The notes under the pieces are model-generated. The model did not search any database and was not told the DNA's origin. It was given only the letters and a program-made list of their open reading frames with translations. This document shows positions 1 through 12,539 of a DNA stretch of 64,000 nt, piece after piece. How positions within the stretch are numbered: position 1 is the first letter of the stretch; each line of letters begins with the position of its first letter. Source of the stretch: Ceratotherium simum simum (Eukaryota > Chordata > Mammalia > Perissodactyla > Rhinocerotidae); assembly GCF_000283155.1 (NCBI RefSeq), contig NW_004454170.1:12721217-12785216 (forward strand). Reading direction: 5' to 3'. The position numbers and the translations under genes are program-made.

Positions 1-339
1 TCCAATCTAACACCACAGAATGCATTCTGGTTTTCTTCATTTCCATATTTGTAACTCCATTCTTAGTGAGAAACCCCGCTCCCATTATATTTAATATACT
101 TAATTATTTGATCAATCTCCCTGTACGTAACCAATATACATTGTCAGTGTCACTTTCTTCCTCTGCCTGGATGTCCTCCTGACGCTGCTCAGGTTCTGAT
201 ATCCTGTCTGATTCATTGTGGCTCCCTGACCACCACCATCCCTGCCTACCTGTCTCTGCCCCACCTAATAGTTTTATGATCAAATAGTTTAGGAAATAAA
301 AGGAGAGGAGTATTTTATCTTGTAGAAGAAATGAAATAC

Positions 340-385
340 ATATATATGTGTATATGTACACACACGCACACATACACACACACTA
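340..385. repeat. Simple repeat, TA/CA mixed
   Basis: Alternating pyrimidine-purine tract of ATATATGTGT followed by CACACGCACACATACACACA. Confidence 0.8.
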
Positions 386-894
386 AACTTTTATCTGATT
401 TCTTTATTACTTACCAAAAAAAGTAACCTGAAATTGGTCAGATTGTACAAGGATGAAGTAAAGTAGCGTCCCTGTCATGGGCATGAACAACAAGCAAATT
501 GGAAAGGTGTCCTTATGGCAAAAGGCAAAGAGCTCAGCCCAAATTGCTGGGGCATGTAGACCTTTTGGGAGAAGACTAAGAGGACATCTCACTTATCGTT
601 CATTCATTGAGACAGAGAAAGAATGAAAAAAGTAATTTATAGATTTAATTTGCCATCCAAATGTGTGTTTTTATAAAATCAGAGCTCTAGCAAATACAGA
701 AATGAACGAATTGGCAATGCTGAGTTAGACAAGAAGCCTCTGCTATTGTAGTTAAGAAACTAAAAGCATGGGAACAAAGGGAAGGCTTTATAGGCTTTAT
801 CATTCCAGCTTTATAATCATTAGTCTTTAAAGTGTTCATCTAATTAGTTTCTAGGAAGCACTGTAGATTGTGATACAAACGCGACAAGATCAAG

Positions 895-1012
895 GGCATA
901 GGACTCTGGCTGACATTACCTTTAGTAACCCTGGGCAAGTCTCTTAACTTCTCTGGTCTTGTTATTTTACAGGGGTATTTTGAAGGACAAATTAATTATA
1001 AACAGTATTGCC
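895..1012 (+). repeat. MIR SINE relic
   Basis: It matches the MIR core order: GGACTCTGGCTGAC, then CCCTGGGCAAGTCTCTTAACTT, then a CTGGTCTTG-like segment. Heavily diverged and truncated at both ends. Confidence 0.6.
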
Positions 1013-1029
1013 ATGTTTAGAACAAATAA

Positions 1030-1510
1030 GTGAAAAGTAAGTTTTTGTACCTCCCACTCTGCTCTGGGCACATTGGTCTCTTCTCTGTTCCTGGAATGTG
1101 CTTGGCGCTCCACCTCAGAGCTTTTGCATTTGCTGTTCCCTCTGTCAGGAATGCTCTTCCCTTGAACATCCACAGGTCCTGCCCCCTCAGCTCCTTCACA
1201 TCTTTACTCTGACGTCACTGTCTCATTACGATCTGCCTCAGGACCCCATTTAACATTATACACCCCCAACACTTCCATCTCCTCCCTTCCCTTCTTTAAT
1301 TTTCTCCTCAGCACTTATCACTAACATTCTAGAAACTTATTTATCTTGTTTATTGTTGGTCACCTCCACTAGAATGCAAGGTCCTTGAGGGCAGACACTT
1401 TCATCAGTTTTGTCCCCTGCTGTATTCCCAGGTCCTGCAACATGTCTGATGGCCTGGAGTGGGCAGTCATTTGTCATATGCATAAATCAACCAATGAAAC
1501 AATAAACTTT
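1030..1510 (+). repeat. L2 LINE 3' end
   Basis: The order of landmarks is that of the L2 3' end: TTTGCATTTGCTGTTCCCT, GGAATGCTCTTCCC, CAGCTCCTTCACATCTTTACTC, GCACTTATCACTAACATTCT, ACTAGAATGCAAGGTCCTTG, then AGGGCAGACACTTTCATC. It lies just downstream of the gene's 3' end. Confidence 0.8.
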
Positions 1511-2079
1511 CAAGCGTTCTCTTCTTCTTTAGTATTGTCTTTTTGTCTTTCTTCACAGGAAGAAATGTAAATGAAAGGTCACAGAAAAAAAGACAAATGA
1601 ACAGAGAGCTTAAAGAAAAGTAATTCAGAAAATAAGAATGAGGAAGCCCTTATGTTTATAACACCAACTCGGAACTTAGCAGTTCAACAGTAACAGAAGC
1701 CACGGTCATGTGATACAGACTGTCCCTATGACAAGTCTTGCAGATACAGCCCTTGCCATTCTTCTGGGTTTTTCTCTGAGGTCACCTACTCCCTGGTGGA
1801 TAAACAGTCCAGCATAATATCAGCAAAGTAAAATGTTAAACTAGAAGTAGTTACATCTTTTTTCTACTTGCTGAATAAATACATACCATTTGCTAAACAA
1901 ATTATACATACTTTCTCTTTTAAGAAAAATAACCATGATTTAAAATGGTAAGTTTCACATTTGAGTTTAGGATTAAGAACTTTTGTGTTTGAAAGCCATG
2001 GATCTAAGAATCTTTCATGGTAACAGTGCAATCAATATCTCATTAAGAATAATAAACAAAAACCCAGTTGTTATCTCAT

Positions 2080-2559
2080 GCTAATTTGCATATAGATTTA
2101 TTTCATATATGTATGAAATGCATATATAAATAAAAAATAGTGTTGTCTCATGACATGAATAAATCCAGTCAGTGAAGAACAGTCACACACAATGCAAAAT
2201 CTTACTTATTGAGACTGAACTATTAAATATTCTAAAAAGGAACCACATTTTTAAAAAGAGGACACATAAGACAGTTGGTGAGGAATGTCTAAAAATATAG
2301 TATATGTCCCCACATTTGCATCAGGAAACTCATACTGACAGAAAATGCAGCTAAGTATATTTTTGCATCATCATTATCATCTGTCAACCTAACAAACTTA
2401 TAAGGGTATTATTCTCATGCAGCTAAATCACTGCACCTTGGAGTATCAGCCAGTCTGTTGTGATCAGTACTGTTATCTGTACTGTGCTCGTCAATCCAGT
2501 TGTCATGGAATTTCAAACTGTCTCAGCATCAGAAATTACTGCCCTTTCCAGTACCCAAA
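2080..2559 (-). other. PLA2G4A: PLA2G4A 3' untranslated region
   Basis: About 480 nt of AT-rich sequence follow the stop codon. Read on the minus strand it has four ATTTA pentamers (plus-strand positions 2127-2131, 2160-2164, 2221-2228 region and 2424-2428), the core motif of AU-rich decay elements, which fits the known instability of the cPLA2 message. The length is close to the human 3' UTR as I recall it. The left boundary is set 15-20 nt past the AATAAA signal and is an estimate. Confidence 0.8.
2097..2102 (-). terminator. Polyadenylation signal AATAAA for PLA2G4A
   Basis: The plus strand reads TTTATT, giving a canonical AATAAA on the gene strand about 460 nt past the stop codon. It is the first AATAAA after the stop that I found. 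Cleavage would be expected roughly at 2070-2087. Confidence 0.75.
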
Positions 2560-2691
2560 CTATGCTGTGGGTTTGTTTAGAAACTCTTTGTTGAAGAATC
2601 TTCTTGCTTCAACATTACTGAGGGAAACAGAGCAACGAGACGGATTCTGTCTTCTATATTCAATGCTTTCAACAATGGCATTCTTTATCAC
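2560..2691 (-). CDS. PLA2G4A: PLA2G4A terminal coding exon (residues 707-749 and stop), probably exon 18
   Basis: This is the C-terminal 43 codons and a TAG stop at 2560-2562. It starts VIKNAIVESIEYRRQNPS, continues RCSVSLSNVEARRFFNKEF and ends LNKPTA. Ser727, the reported MNK1 site, is the first serine of CSVSL. The acceptor is TTTGCAG at 2692. Human reads VIKEAMVES and LSKPKA here as remembered, so the last six residues differ at two positions. It is located 7.5 kb from the previous exon and recognised by protein similarity and the fitting splice phase. Confidence 0.97.
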   Translation of the reverse strand: MIKNAIVESIEYRRQNPSRCSVSLSNVEARRFFNKEFLNKPTA

Positions 2692-4189
2692 CTGCAAATA
2701 GAGGCAAAAGATGTATAATTATTGCTGCTCTCAACTCATTTAAACATTGGTTTGGTCAAAACAAAACTCTAGTTAGTATTTTTATTATAGAATTCCTTTT
2801 AAAATAGAGAGAGAAATCTCTAAGTCATGCATGTGTATATTTAATTCACCATCCCACCATTCTACTCTTGTTCAGCTCATATCTAGGTACTCTTCCTTCT
2901 CCCACCAGAGAAAGAACTATTCTGGGAGTGTTCCAGACTTTGTGCTGATAAAATTGGGAATAAAATAGTTGTAACACGGTAAATTTATCTTCATTCTGTC
3001 CCTCATGGAGAAGGTGATAAGAGGGAAGAAATAAGTAATTACTAAATCTAGAATTTGTGTTTTTCAGTTTGTGAACAAGTGAAAATGAGGGACCACAAAG
3101 AAGTAAAAGACTTTCTCTGAGCCCAGTGAGGAGAGAAGGCATTGCTGAAGAATTGCCCTGTTTCCTCAGCTAAACAGATCCGGGTATAAAACATGGATGT
3201 CCTCTATCTAGAAAACACCAGGCTTTGTGATTTTATTGATGGCTATATTTCATTCAGAATAATCTTTAATGGTGACTAAAACCTCTAAGAATTGCTATTG
3301 CAATTATCATATACTTTTTCTGGTGTGACGTTAACCTAGTTAGGAACTTTTAGAAAGAAGAGAAAATTTGGAATTTGGTTGAAGCACTTATTGCAGAGCA
3401 ATGGGAATGCGCTTTGGAAGAGAGGCCTGGATGGTAATCTTGGCTCTGCTGCTGTTTTGAAACGCTGTCAAAATCAGGAAGACTCTATTCCTCAGGACAG
3501 GACTACAGGATTTCATCTAATGACCAATAAGATAGAAGTTTCAGGGCACAGAAGCAAGTCATAGGGATATTCCACAATTTCCTTTATTCTCTATCCCAGG
3601 GCTTATTAAGCAACATTAAGGTATTATCCACATGCTTTTCAGCCCTCTGCCATGGGTAGGAATACTTGGCAAGTCTGAACAGTTTAGGAACCCATTGGCC
3701 CTCTCCCACCCAGATCTGGTGTGGCCCACTTGGCCATGGAGATGCGTGCACAGAGGCTTTTTCCCATTCCCATGTCCAATCTCACTGGGCAAGCCGGGTT
3801 CAATGCCTGGAGGCAAGAGATGTGTGACCTCGGTGACCTGGGTGGTGCTAACATGCGATTAATATTCTGTGACTTTATGTCAGGCCCAAGAGGAAGGCCC
3901 CTCTATTCTCTAATACCAACTTCAAACAACAAGTGGTCATATTCTAGAAAGAGGGATTTATCACAGGAATGCAACACCTTTATGGCTTTATGATTTTTTT
4001 CTTTTATATATATATATAAAATTGTCTTCTAGGAAAATGGGCTCAAATGTTACTGAGTCTTTTAAGTAAAGCAGATATTTGCTGACCCCATTTTTCCCAT
4101 GAGTAAGGGAAACATAATTCTATGGTGACAGAAGAAGCTTCGGGCCTATGACGGAGACCCTGATTGAGGGCCTTGACGAAGGGCCTCCA

Positions 4190-4385
4190 GGCACAATCAC
4201 TTCTTGGCTGTGTGAGATCAAGGGAAATTAGCTTAATCCTCGAGTCTGTTCCCTCCTTTTAAAAATGGGAATTATAATACTAATCTTGGCTTTTGTAGGG
4301 ATTGGAGATCATTTATATAAGCGCTTTGCACAATGCCTGGCACGTAGGAAACATTGCATAACTAGTATCTATTTATTGTTGTTAT
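4190..4385 (+). repeat. MIR SINE relic
   Basis: MIR landmarks in order: CTTGGCTGTGTGAGATCAAG, TCTGTTCCCTCCTTTTAAAAATGGG-like 'bottom' segment, then GCGCTTTGCACAATGCCTGG and GTAGGAAACATTGCATAA. Confidence 0.7.
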
Positions 4386-5634
4386 TTTTAAATTGACCAT
4401 ATGTGAGGAAATTTAGGAACTTTACATTAGATATGAGGCTATAAAGCTTACTAGAAATAAACACACCAGGTATAGCCAATAGCGGTCTTATTATATGGTA
4501 AACGTCAGCAAATCAATTCTGCTGTCAGACACGTCCTACTAGATCTTCTTTCGATAATCTCCCTGCCTTTCTAGAGATCACGTCAGCAAGTTTCTCAGTT
4601 GGTTTCTCCTTCGCCATAGCAGCATGAGACACATCAACCCTCATTGCAGAGAAGTACCCAAGTAAAATAAAAAATTAATTATTTACTTCCAAAACACCTA
4701 AAAATCTTTAAAATATAAAAAACCACAGGTTAAACTATACTGATAATGACTGCTGTCAATTCCTTTATAATAAATTCACAAGCACAAAAAAATCAGCAAT
4801 GTCAGTATCATGAACTGGTGGATTTATCATAATTTGACCTTAGCAGGGGTTTCTAGTAAACAGGCTATTCTTATAAAGGAAAATGAATATTTATGTTTAC
4901 AACTCTGAAAAGTCCAAATCATATGCAATTAGGATGTGCAAGCAGAACCACTAGGTGGCATATTAACACTATGAAACTATTAACTAGGTTTTTCAGATTA
5001 CTGCAGAGAATACCCAATTGCTGTGATTTATAATTCCATGATATAAACAGAAGAGACTAAACTCAGTACTATATCAGTTGCTAAATTCTAACCTTCCAGC
5101 ATGATACATGGTACAACTAGATACATCCAAAAAGGCAATATGTGAATTCTGAGTCTCCCTGTTTTTTAAATTATATTAGGAGTAATCTTAAATAGTGTTT
5201 ATATCCAATTTCCTCTTTCATTCCCCCCTGAAATTCACTGAGGTTCCAAATCCTTCCTGTGAGTGTTATCCTTGCCATCACCCGCATATCTCAACCTTCT
5301 CCATCCCCACTGCCCACCCCTAACTCTGACCCATGTCATCTTGCACTTGTGCCATTCAATAGCTTCCTAATTGTTGATCCAGATCCCTTCAATCTTTGGC
5401 AATAAAACAGAGAATAAGGAAAGAAAACATGTAAAATGTGTTCTTCCCCTCAAAAGGGACAAATTTAGAGATGTGAGATTATGAGCCATCCACAAGCAAA
5501 TACTGAGTTCCCACAACAGAACATTTTAAATGAGTCCAAAGAGGAAGTTACAGTATATTTTGAGAGAGAAATAAAAATTACAAATGTAAAAGAACACAAG
5601 AGGACATTCTGGTCTAAATTACTGTGAATTTGTT

Positions 5635-5755
5635 GGCTAATGTCTGCCTTTCCAATGAAAACCGAAGTGTCACGAAAGCAGGGACCTTGTTAGTCATGAT
5701 CTCAGCACTTAGGACACGGAAGGGTAACAATAAATATTTGTAAAATTAATGAATG
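5635..5755 (+). repeat. L2 LINE 3' terminus
   Basis: GAAAGCAGGGACCTTGTTAG followed by ATCTCAGCACTTAGGACACG and an AATAAATATTTG end is the decayed L2 tail. Confidence 0.55.
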
Positions 5756-6929
5756 CACAGAAAGTGTTCATTGGAGGTTGAATGAAACAGGATAAAGTTC
5801 AAGTCATGGGGACAATGAGACTTGAGTTGAGTTGAAGGACAGGCAGGATTTTATAAGTGGAGTGGAAAGACTGGGCATTCTCAGTAGAGGGATAATCTTA
5901 GAAAAAGGTTGAAGATGGAAGGTCACGGCATGTAGAGGAACATCTGGGAGTTGGCCTGGCTGAAAAGGAAGCTGTGTTTGGAGAATACTAGGGAATAAAG
6001 CTGCTTGAGAGATAGATGGTTCAAAAGCGAGGAAAGAGTGAGAAAAAAACCTGTGGCCCCATCTCAGCTCCTCACCTAACTGTGACTTCCAGCAATCTGC
6101 TAAATAATCCACGATTCAGTTTCCTCACATATAAAGAAAAATCCTACCTCATACGCTAGTTTTGAGCATTCAATATTTGAGAGAGAAATATTAGGCTTAT
6201 ATTAAGCACTTAAAACTTTTTCTTATTCTTTTTATTTTGTACATTATTTATCTTTAATTCCTAAAACAGTACCTGGCACAGTAGATAATAAATATGGGTT
6301 GAATTAAGAACAAATAAGATGAAAAGAGATTACAGGCAGCATTAAAAGTAGATGAATTTGGGCCTAATACATTAGGCAATGGTACATAATAAGCTTCTAA
6401 ATTATTTTTAAAAAGATAAAAACCTTAACTCGTACCCAGACACTCTTATCATGATGATGAAATACCAATAAATTAAGAATTAAGTACCAGTACTTCTGGA
6501 TATGTGCTTTTCCTCAAATTAACATCTAATATTTAATGCTTTATAGAATTGTTTGAGAAAGAATTTTAAAAGCTCATTATTATGCATCATTGGCATATGC
6601 TGAATAAACTGACACATAAAAGATTCTTTGAATATGCCTACTGAATTAATAAATCAGTGAGTGCGACTGCATAACAGTACATTTTCCTGTGATAGCTGAA
6701 TCAATGAGGTCCTGGAGAAGATATCTCGGAAGGCATAGTCCTTCCAGATCAAAGCAGTGGGTTATGAGTAGAGCACGTGGCCACACTACCTGGCCAGGTA
6801 TACATTGTGTAGAGATTTTCCACGGTCAGGAACTCTGACAGACCTTGTCTTCTGACACTTGCTACCCCTCCTCCTATGACATTAAACTCTGCAACAGTTT
6901 CAGCCAATAAGTCATTGACATTTTAAAAA

Positions 6930-7080
6930 TCATTCAAGAAAATTTTATTGCTTATTTATTTTAGGTTCTAGGTATTGTGATCAGTGTCTCTGGAGGATAC
7001 AAGTAAATAAGACAAGTCGTTGTTTTTAAAGGGTTTAAATTTATAATTAAAAGCAGGAGATAACATGAACACTGATAATA
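6930..7080 (-). repeat. L2 LINE 3' relic
   Basis: It begins with a TTTATTGCTTATTTATT-like reversed L2 tail, followed by GTTCTAGGTATTGTGATCAG and GGAGGATACAAGTAAATAAG, the reversed L2 end with the gap of old copies. Confidence 0.5.
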
Positions 7081-7084
7081 ATTA

Positions 7085-7345
7085 TTATCATTATCATATT
7101 AGCTGCTTTAATTTATCCAGTGATTCTTACTGCCAAGCCCTTAAATTATATTATTTTACTTAATCCTATAAGATATGTATCATTATTCCCCTTTACAAAT
7201 GAGGAAAGTAAAATTTGGAAAAGTTCACCGACATGCCCAAGGTCAGCCAGCCAAGAGGAAGCAAGGATTTGAAAACTCAGTTTGGCCTGACTCCAAAGTC
7301 TCTGCATTTCCCATATACCACATGTCTACCGGTACAAGTCACTAT
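7085..7345 (-). repeat. MIR SINE relic
   Basis: Reverse-complement MIR: CCCCTTTACAAATGAGGAAA, then TGCCCAAGGTCAGCCAGCCA, then GCAAGGATTTGAAAACTCAG and TGACTCCAAAGTCTCTG. Confidence 0.7.
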
Positions 7346-8084
7346 ATGTTAGGTTTCTAACAAAAAAAAAAACCCCAAAAAACCCCAAAACCAGGAAATA
7401 CTGCCATTTGTAAAGGCACTGAGACAAGGTTCAGTTAAAAGGAATTTGGGAGGATTGAGTAAGTGCAGAAATCTGACGCTAATGAGAAACCTAGGCTGCT
7501 GTCACAAAGTGAGCAGACACAGAGCAGAAGTGCTCCCAAGATGAACTGGAATTTAGCTTCAACAAAGCAGGCCAGCAAGGCTCTCTGGGGAAAATGAAGC
7601 GACAGAAACATACAACTGTCAGAGACAGGGTGGCCTTTCAGAGTACAAATTTAAGTCAGAATGTGAATTGAAGATGAAAATTTGCTTTAAGCCATAGTAG
7701 TCACGGCCACAAAGCCGAAAACTGCAGTTTTGTTGTTTTTTATTTACCATCATTTATCAAGAAGCTTTGACTCTGATAAAATACGTTTTCTTGGTTAAAA
7801 GCAGACAGTGGGGAGTCATTGAGAGAGAGAAAGTGTCAGTGAAAGCTGGAAGTCTTACTTGGGTATGAGGTGTACACACACACACGCACAAAACCATGAG
7901 TCACTTGAACACAAGTCTTGATGGTCATACAATTGAAGAGGAAGCCTACATTCATTCATTTAAAAAATACTTATTTACTGTCTAAGCTATATTACCTGTA
8001 CAGACTTGTCTATATTTTTAATTCTGGGCATTTGCAAAGGTCATGAGGCGTATCCATCATGGTGTAGGATATAGACACACATAG

Positions 8085-8305
8085 GTAGGTTTCTATTTAT
8101 TGAACAGCTTCTGTTTGCAGGGCACTGTTCATACATCACCTGATTAAAGAGTCACTACTGCCATTATAATAGGTGCCGTTACATCTGTTTTGGAGATGAG
8201 GAAACTGAGGCCCAAAAAGTTTACGTAACTTATTCAAAATTACACAAGTGGCCCATCTGGGATCTAAAGATAATATAAAGCCCATGAGCTTGCTTCTAAA
8301 CGTTG
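8085..8305 (-). repeat. MIR SINE relic
   Basis: Reverse-complement MIR shown by TTTTGGAGATGAGGAAACTG followed by AGGCCCAAAAAGTTTACGTA, with ACACAAGTGGCCCATCTGGG further on. Confidence 0.7.
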
Positions 8306-8582
8306 TGCCAGAAAAGTTCGTGGAAGCACTTAAAATGTGTTTAATTAAGTGGTTTGTGAAGAATCAACATTTGATGAGCTATAAATCAGGACAGTTATTT
8401 TCGGAATTCAGTCTATTTTTGTTCAGGCTTTAATTTTTTCATCTATGTGTTAAACAAACTACTTTGAAGAATGTTTATAAAATATATAAATAGAACTACA
8501 TCATTCTTTATAGCGAATAGCCTAGCAGGTTTTATATAAACCAGAACTGAAAACAATGAGAGAAATGTAGTTAAGTTACATA

Positions 8583-8675
8583 TGTGTCTGTGTATATATA
8601 TATATACACACACATATATAATATATACAAAAATGTATATATACATAGTTATACATACATATGTGTGTGTATTAC
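8583..8675. repeat. TA/CA simple repeat
   Basis: A run of alternating TATATATATACACACACATA-type sequence with imperfect TATACATA units and a short GTGTGTGT end. Confidence 0.85.
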
Positions 8676-10202
8676 CTTTTATTTTCCTAAGTCCAATAGG
8701 ATATTTATATATTCCTACAATTTTTTTTTTTCCATTTGAGGACAACCAATCAAGTTTAACATATTTCATCCTAAGGAATATATAGTTTAGAGTTCATTGG
8801 CTTTATACTGAAAAAATAAGATTATTACCCCTTAGTTCTCCTCTAACAGAATGGGGTTTTATAAAACACAACTCTATTTTGAGAATATCTGTTGGCTCCC
8901 TGTAAATCATAGACTAAAATACTTATTTTCTCTTAATATTCTTTAAATTTTCACAATCACTACAGAAACAATGTAGCATATGGATTTCAGATGTCCATTG
9001 CTAGTAAGATAAAAGAAAAAAGAAAAAGAATAAATATATTTAGAAAATGATATATGCCATAAATTTTGCTAAGCATGTTTTAAATGAACTATCACATATT
9101 ATGCACAAATGAAGGCTGATAAGAAAACATTTTAGAGTTGCAGGAACTGAAGCTTATTGGGGAAAATTTCATATGTTTACAAAAATTAAAGACTGATTAA
9201 TAAACATGTTAGGTGTAAGTGTTATAACTGCACACCATTGATCATTACTAGTCTCACGCCAAATTAGACAAGCAAGCAAACCAGATGTCCCAGAATTCTA
9301 CTAGCTCACAAGATCTAATTAAATCTCATATAAACAGAACACTCATCCACATACAGTGTGTTCTTTTACACCACTCACATAGTCTTCAAAAAGACTGGCA
9401 AATCAGATATGATGCCTTTCCCTCTCCATTTAATTTCTTTCTTTCATCCTTTTTTTTCTAATGCCCAAAATCCAACTAGGCTAATGAACTTGGGCTTTCA
9501 CAATTGATAATAATTTGTCAGGCACTGTGATTTGGAACCACAAGCCAACATGATTTCAGTTACACAAGAGTGTTCCTAAGTGGTGAGTTAGAGACTAAAG
9601 AATATTCACAGATACGTAGACTCTTAGCAGCAGATATACGAGTGATAGGAATGATTGATACTGAAGACAATGTCTTGTTTCTAAAGTTTCTAAAGCAAAG
9701 TATACTTGATATTTCAAGGGCTAAAATGAGGAGGCTGCTACTTTTGGCGCCATTCCCAAGATGCACAAAAATAAAGACACTAAAAAGCATGAGTGTTTCC
9801 CCTAAAACTCATGATATTTTTGCAGATTAACTACACTTCTGTTAACATTCACTTTCCTACTCTTATATTTCCTTTTTGCCACTTTTCTTCCTACTTATAA
9901 TTTATTTTATCATATGATGAATACATTAGATACTTTGGGAAAGAAGCTGAGTATTAACCAATCCTTTAATCAATTAATAGTATAAAATGTGGGCTCTGCC
10001 AATTTGGAGGCATTAGTTTTCTTATTTGTGAATTTTATAGAGTTCTTCTAGAGATTAATAAGATAATTCGTGACAAATAAAATGGTATGATATGGGTGGT
10101 GTCATTCATAAACCTTATTTTTATTTTTAATTAATTAAAAAGAGGTATTGCTATGTTCATGTGATATGGAAGTATTTGACATTGACCATAGGAGATACTT
10201 AC

Positions 10203-10360
10203 ATCAATGTTGTTCAGGGTATTGAAGTGCATCAGATCATGCAGCCTTTTGAATGCTTGATTTGGATATTGAAAGTTGAAGGTTGAAAATGGTGATTCGG
10301 GGTCATCAAAAATATCAAAATCAGCCATTTCTTTCTCTTCCTTAGTTTCCCTTGGAACAC
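10203..10360 (-). CDS. PLA2G4A: PLA2G4A coding exon (residues 654-706), probably exon 17
   Basis: This 158-bp exon encodes VPRETKEEKEMADFDIFDDP, then ESPFSTFNFQYPNQAFKR and LHDLMHFNTLNNID, ending exactly at a codon boundary. The acceptor ATTTAG is at 10361 and the donor GTAAGT at 10202. The acidic and aromatic stretch around FDIFDDPESPF is a recognisable signature of this paralogue. The start TKEEKEM replaces the human TEEEKEI as remembered. Confidence 0.98.
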
Positions 10361-11814
10361 CTAAATATCAGAAGTGTCTCAAGTAGCATTATTTTGAAAC
10401 TACCAAATATCTCTAAAACCCAGAGAATCAAACATACATATAGCCATAAACACAACACTGGGAGCCCCCACCGGGGTCATGTACTATACACTGTTAGGCA
10501 CCCACCCATATTCCCTGGATTTGATCATTTCTGTGTGTTCTGACTGGGCAACCTCCAGTTGCCAGTATCTGCGTCTCCATGCCTAAGGGCTTTCTACCTC
10601 TCCTTGCAACTTTGGAAGGCTGCTTTGCTCACTGGCAGGAGGCTGGAAATTCAGATAAATAACATTCCACTCCAGGCAGCAGTCAACCAAAGACTGTAGG
10701 GAGTTAGGATATAAATGCCCCAGCTCCCTTGCCTCTTGCCATGTGAGGCAGAAGGATGATTCTGGAGCATAGGTTCTATTCCATTTCCTAGAGTTTCCCA
10801 GTAGAATCAAGTTCTCCTCGTGGTAGAGGCTTACAAACACATCTTTGTTGTCTGCTTTCCTTCCCTTTATCACTTCCCTGCTTTCTTTATTTCCTAGTTC
10901 ACCTAAATACACTAATTGCACTTGAATCCTCTTCTCAGAATCTGCTTCTAGGGGAACCCAAACCTGGTAGAAAATTCTCTAGGTTTCAAGTACTCCACTA
11001 TGCAATAACTAAAAATGCTAGCCAATTCTTCCTTCTCTTATGTTGAAGTATGATTCATAATAACCTCCATCCCTACTGATCTTTTTTCTGTCTCCCTCCG
11101 CCATCTAGAAAATGGTCACTTTCTTCTCCATAGTCCCCTCTCAAATCTGCCATGACTATTTTTTGTGTCTTTCCTATCAAAACAACATTTTCTGGTCCTA
11201 AAATAATATGATTTTTAGGATCACACAACCCTGCCTGTCAATGTCTAGATCTCCTGTTGTTAATCAATATCTTCCAGGATACAGAAGAGTCTACAGACTC
11301 CTCTGGATGTGGTAAAAAAGAATGACTGTGCCTTGAACTTGATTCTCTTTTTCTATGAAATATAACATGGCAATTTGAAATTACTAGCCATGTTGTACTA
11401 CTAGATTACATTAATCTTGTGGTCACTTAAAAATCCCAGAATCTTTTGCATGATTTTTTCTGAAACAAAGACTCCCTTACAAGAGTGATATTTAAAATAT
11501 TTAACAACCCCTATGACAAGGGCAGCAATCAATCAAAACAAGCATAATCAGGGGTTTTGGAGTAAAGCCCCAGAGATTTTTATTGAGCTAGCTGCTAACC
11601 CTTCCATTTCTGGATTGTGAAGAACTCAGAGGATCTTGGGATGAGAAAGAGGGAAAGGACCTGGGGTCTCCGGACAGTAGCTATTTATCAAGGTAAGGGA
11701 AGCATTCAATATTGTAATAGTTGGTACAGCAGTGCCAGTGTGAACCAGGTTAATATTAGTCTTGCTCTTTTACCAGATTTCTACATTACAAAGTATCACT
11801 CATTCCCAACGTAC
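10361..11814 (-). other. PLA2G4A: PLA2G4A intron (1.45 kb)
   Basis: Donor GTACGT, acceptor ATTTAG. The interior around 10550-10975 is GC-richer and ends in a TCTGCTTCTAGGGGAACCC motif reminiscent of an old interspersed repeat, which I could not name. A 112-codon minus-strand open frame there (10583-10921) has no recognisable similarity. Confidence 0.8.
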
Positions 11815-12010
11815 CTGGAGCCTTGTACTTTCTGAAGTTGATGTTGGCCAGAACAAAGTGGATGATAGTTGGGCAATCTTTCTCCACATCAGGATTCTTG
11901 GGTTTAAAGACATAGCACTCCTTCAGTCCTTCTCGATCAAACACATAAGGATCAATCTTTGGAAAGGGGAGCTTGTTCATTTTAGCCCACTTTTCTGCAA
12001 GTAGAAGTTC
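11815..12010 (-). CDS. PLA2G4A: PLA2G4A coding exon (residues 589-654), probably exon 16
   Basis: This is a 196-bp exon in phase 0, encoding ELLLAEKWAKMNKLPFPKID, then YVFDREGLKECYVFKP, then CPTIIHFVLANINFRKYKAP and the first base of Gly654. It is part of the core of the catalytic alpha/beta fold. The acceptor is CCCATAG at 12011 and the donor GTACGT at 11814. Differences from human as remembered are minor (NPDVEKD for NPDMEKD, KYKAP for KYRAP). Confidence 0.98.
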
Positions 12011-12077
12011 CTATGGGAAAGAGGGAAAGATGCATTTGGGAATTTTCAGTCTTCATTTGCTCAGCTGGTCTAGCCAT

Positions 12078-12270
12078 CATTCAGTATTCATTAGGTGTCT
12101 ACTATGTGCCAGCAGGGCGCTCCTTGCTAGGATGGATAATGACCCTGTTCTCAAGAAGCTCGTCAATCTCAAAAAAAGTATAAAAGTACTCCATAAACTA
12201 ACTCACTACTGTTATGTCAATTCTTGGCACAAGGCTAGCTCCGTGAAGGCATTTGAAATATTATTTATGA
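12078..12270 (-). repeat. L2 LINE 3' end
   Basis: TTCATTAGGTGTCTACTATG and TGCCAGCAGGGCGCTCCTTG followed by AATGACCCTGTTCTCAAGAA correspond to the reversed L2 3' end. Confidence 0.65.
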
Positions 12271-12539
12271 ACTGAACTGAATGAAATTCTATTGGAGTAA
12301 TTGTTAGAGAAAAAAAATATATTATGGGTTCCGGGCATTTAAAAGCCATGTCAATGTTTTCTAACTCTTTGGAGTCAAACATTCCGATGAAGCAGAATGA
12401 GGAGCACTCTGTAACTAAATTTTTACCTGTAACTTCTCCACAAAACTAATTAAAAATTAATAAATTTTCTGTATGCAAAAATATCTGAGTTACTCTGAAT
12501 CAGCTTTTTTTCTTCTGTTTATGAAAAGAAGTTGAGCTT

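Larger units (their letters stand above)
1..2079. other. Downstream intergenic flank
   Basis: I see no gene in this stretch. It holds a short (CA)n/(TA)n patch around 340-385, a MIR relic near 895-1012, an L2 3' end at 1030-1510 and otherwise unassigned AT-rich DNA. Short open frames here (for example 104-379) have no recognisable protein similarity and look like chance. Confidence 0.7.
2692..10202 (-). other. PLA2G4A: PLA2G4A intron (7.5 kb) before the last exon
   Basis: This is non-coding, with a GTAAGT donor at its right end and TTTGCAG acceptor at its left end. It contains MIR relics near 4190-4385, 7085-7345 and 8085-8305, L2 relics near 5635-5755 and 6930-7080, and a TA/CA simple repeat near 8590-8675. 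The stretch 3600-3990 is GC-richer than its surroundings and was not assigned to any family. The rest is AT-rich and unassigned. Confidence 0.85.

Noticed and set aside
3616..3993. Overlapping short frames in a GC-richer patch
   Set aside because: Three mutually overlapping frames on both strands reflect low stop-codon density rather than coding sequence.
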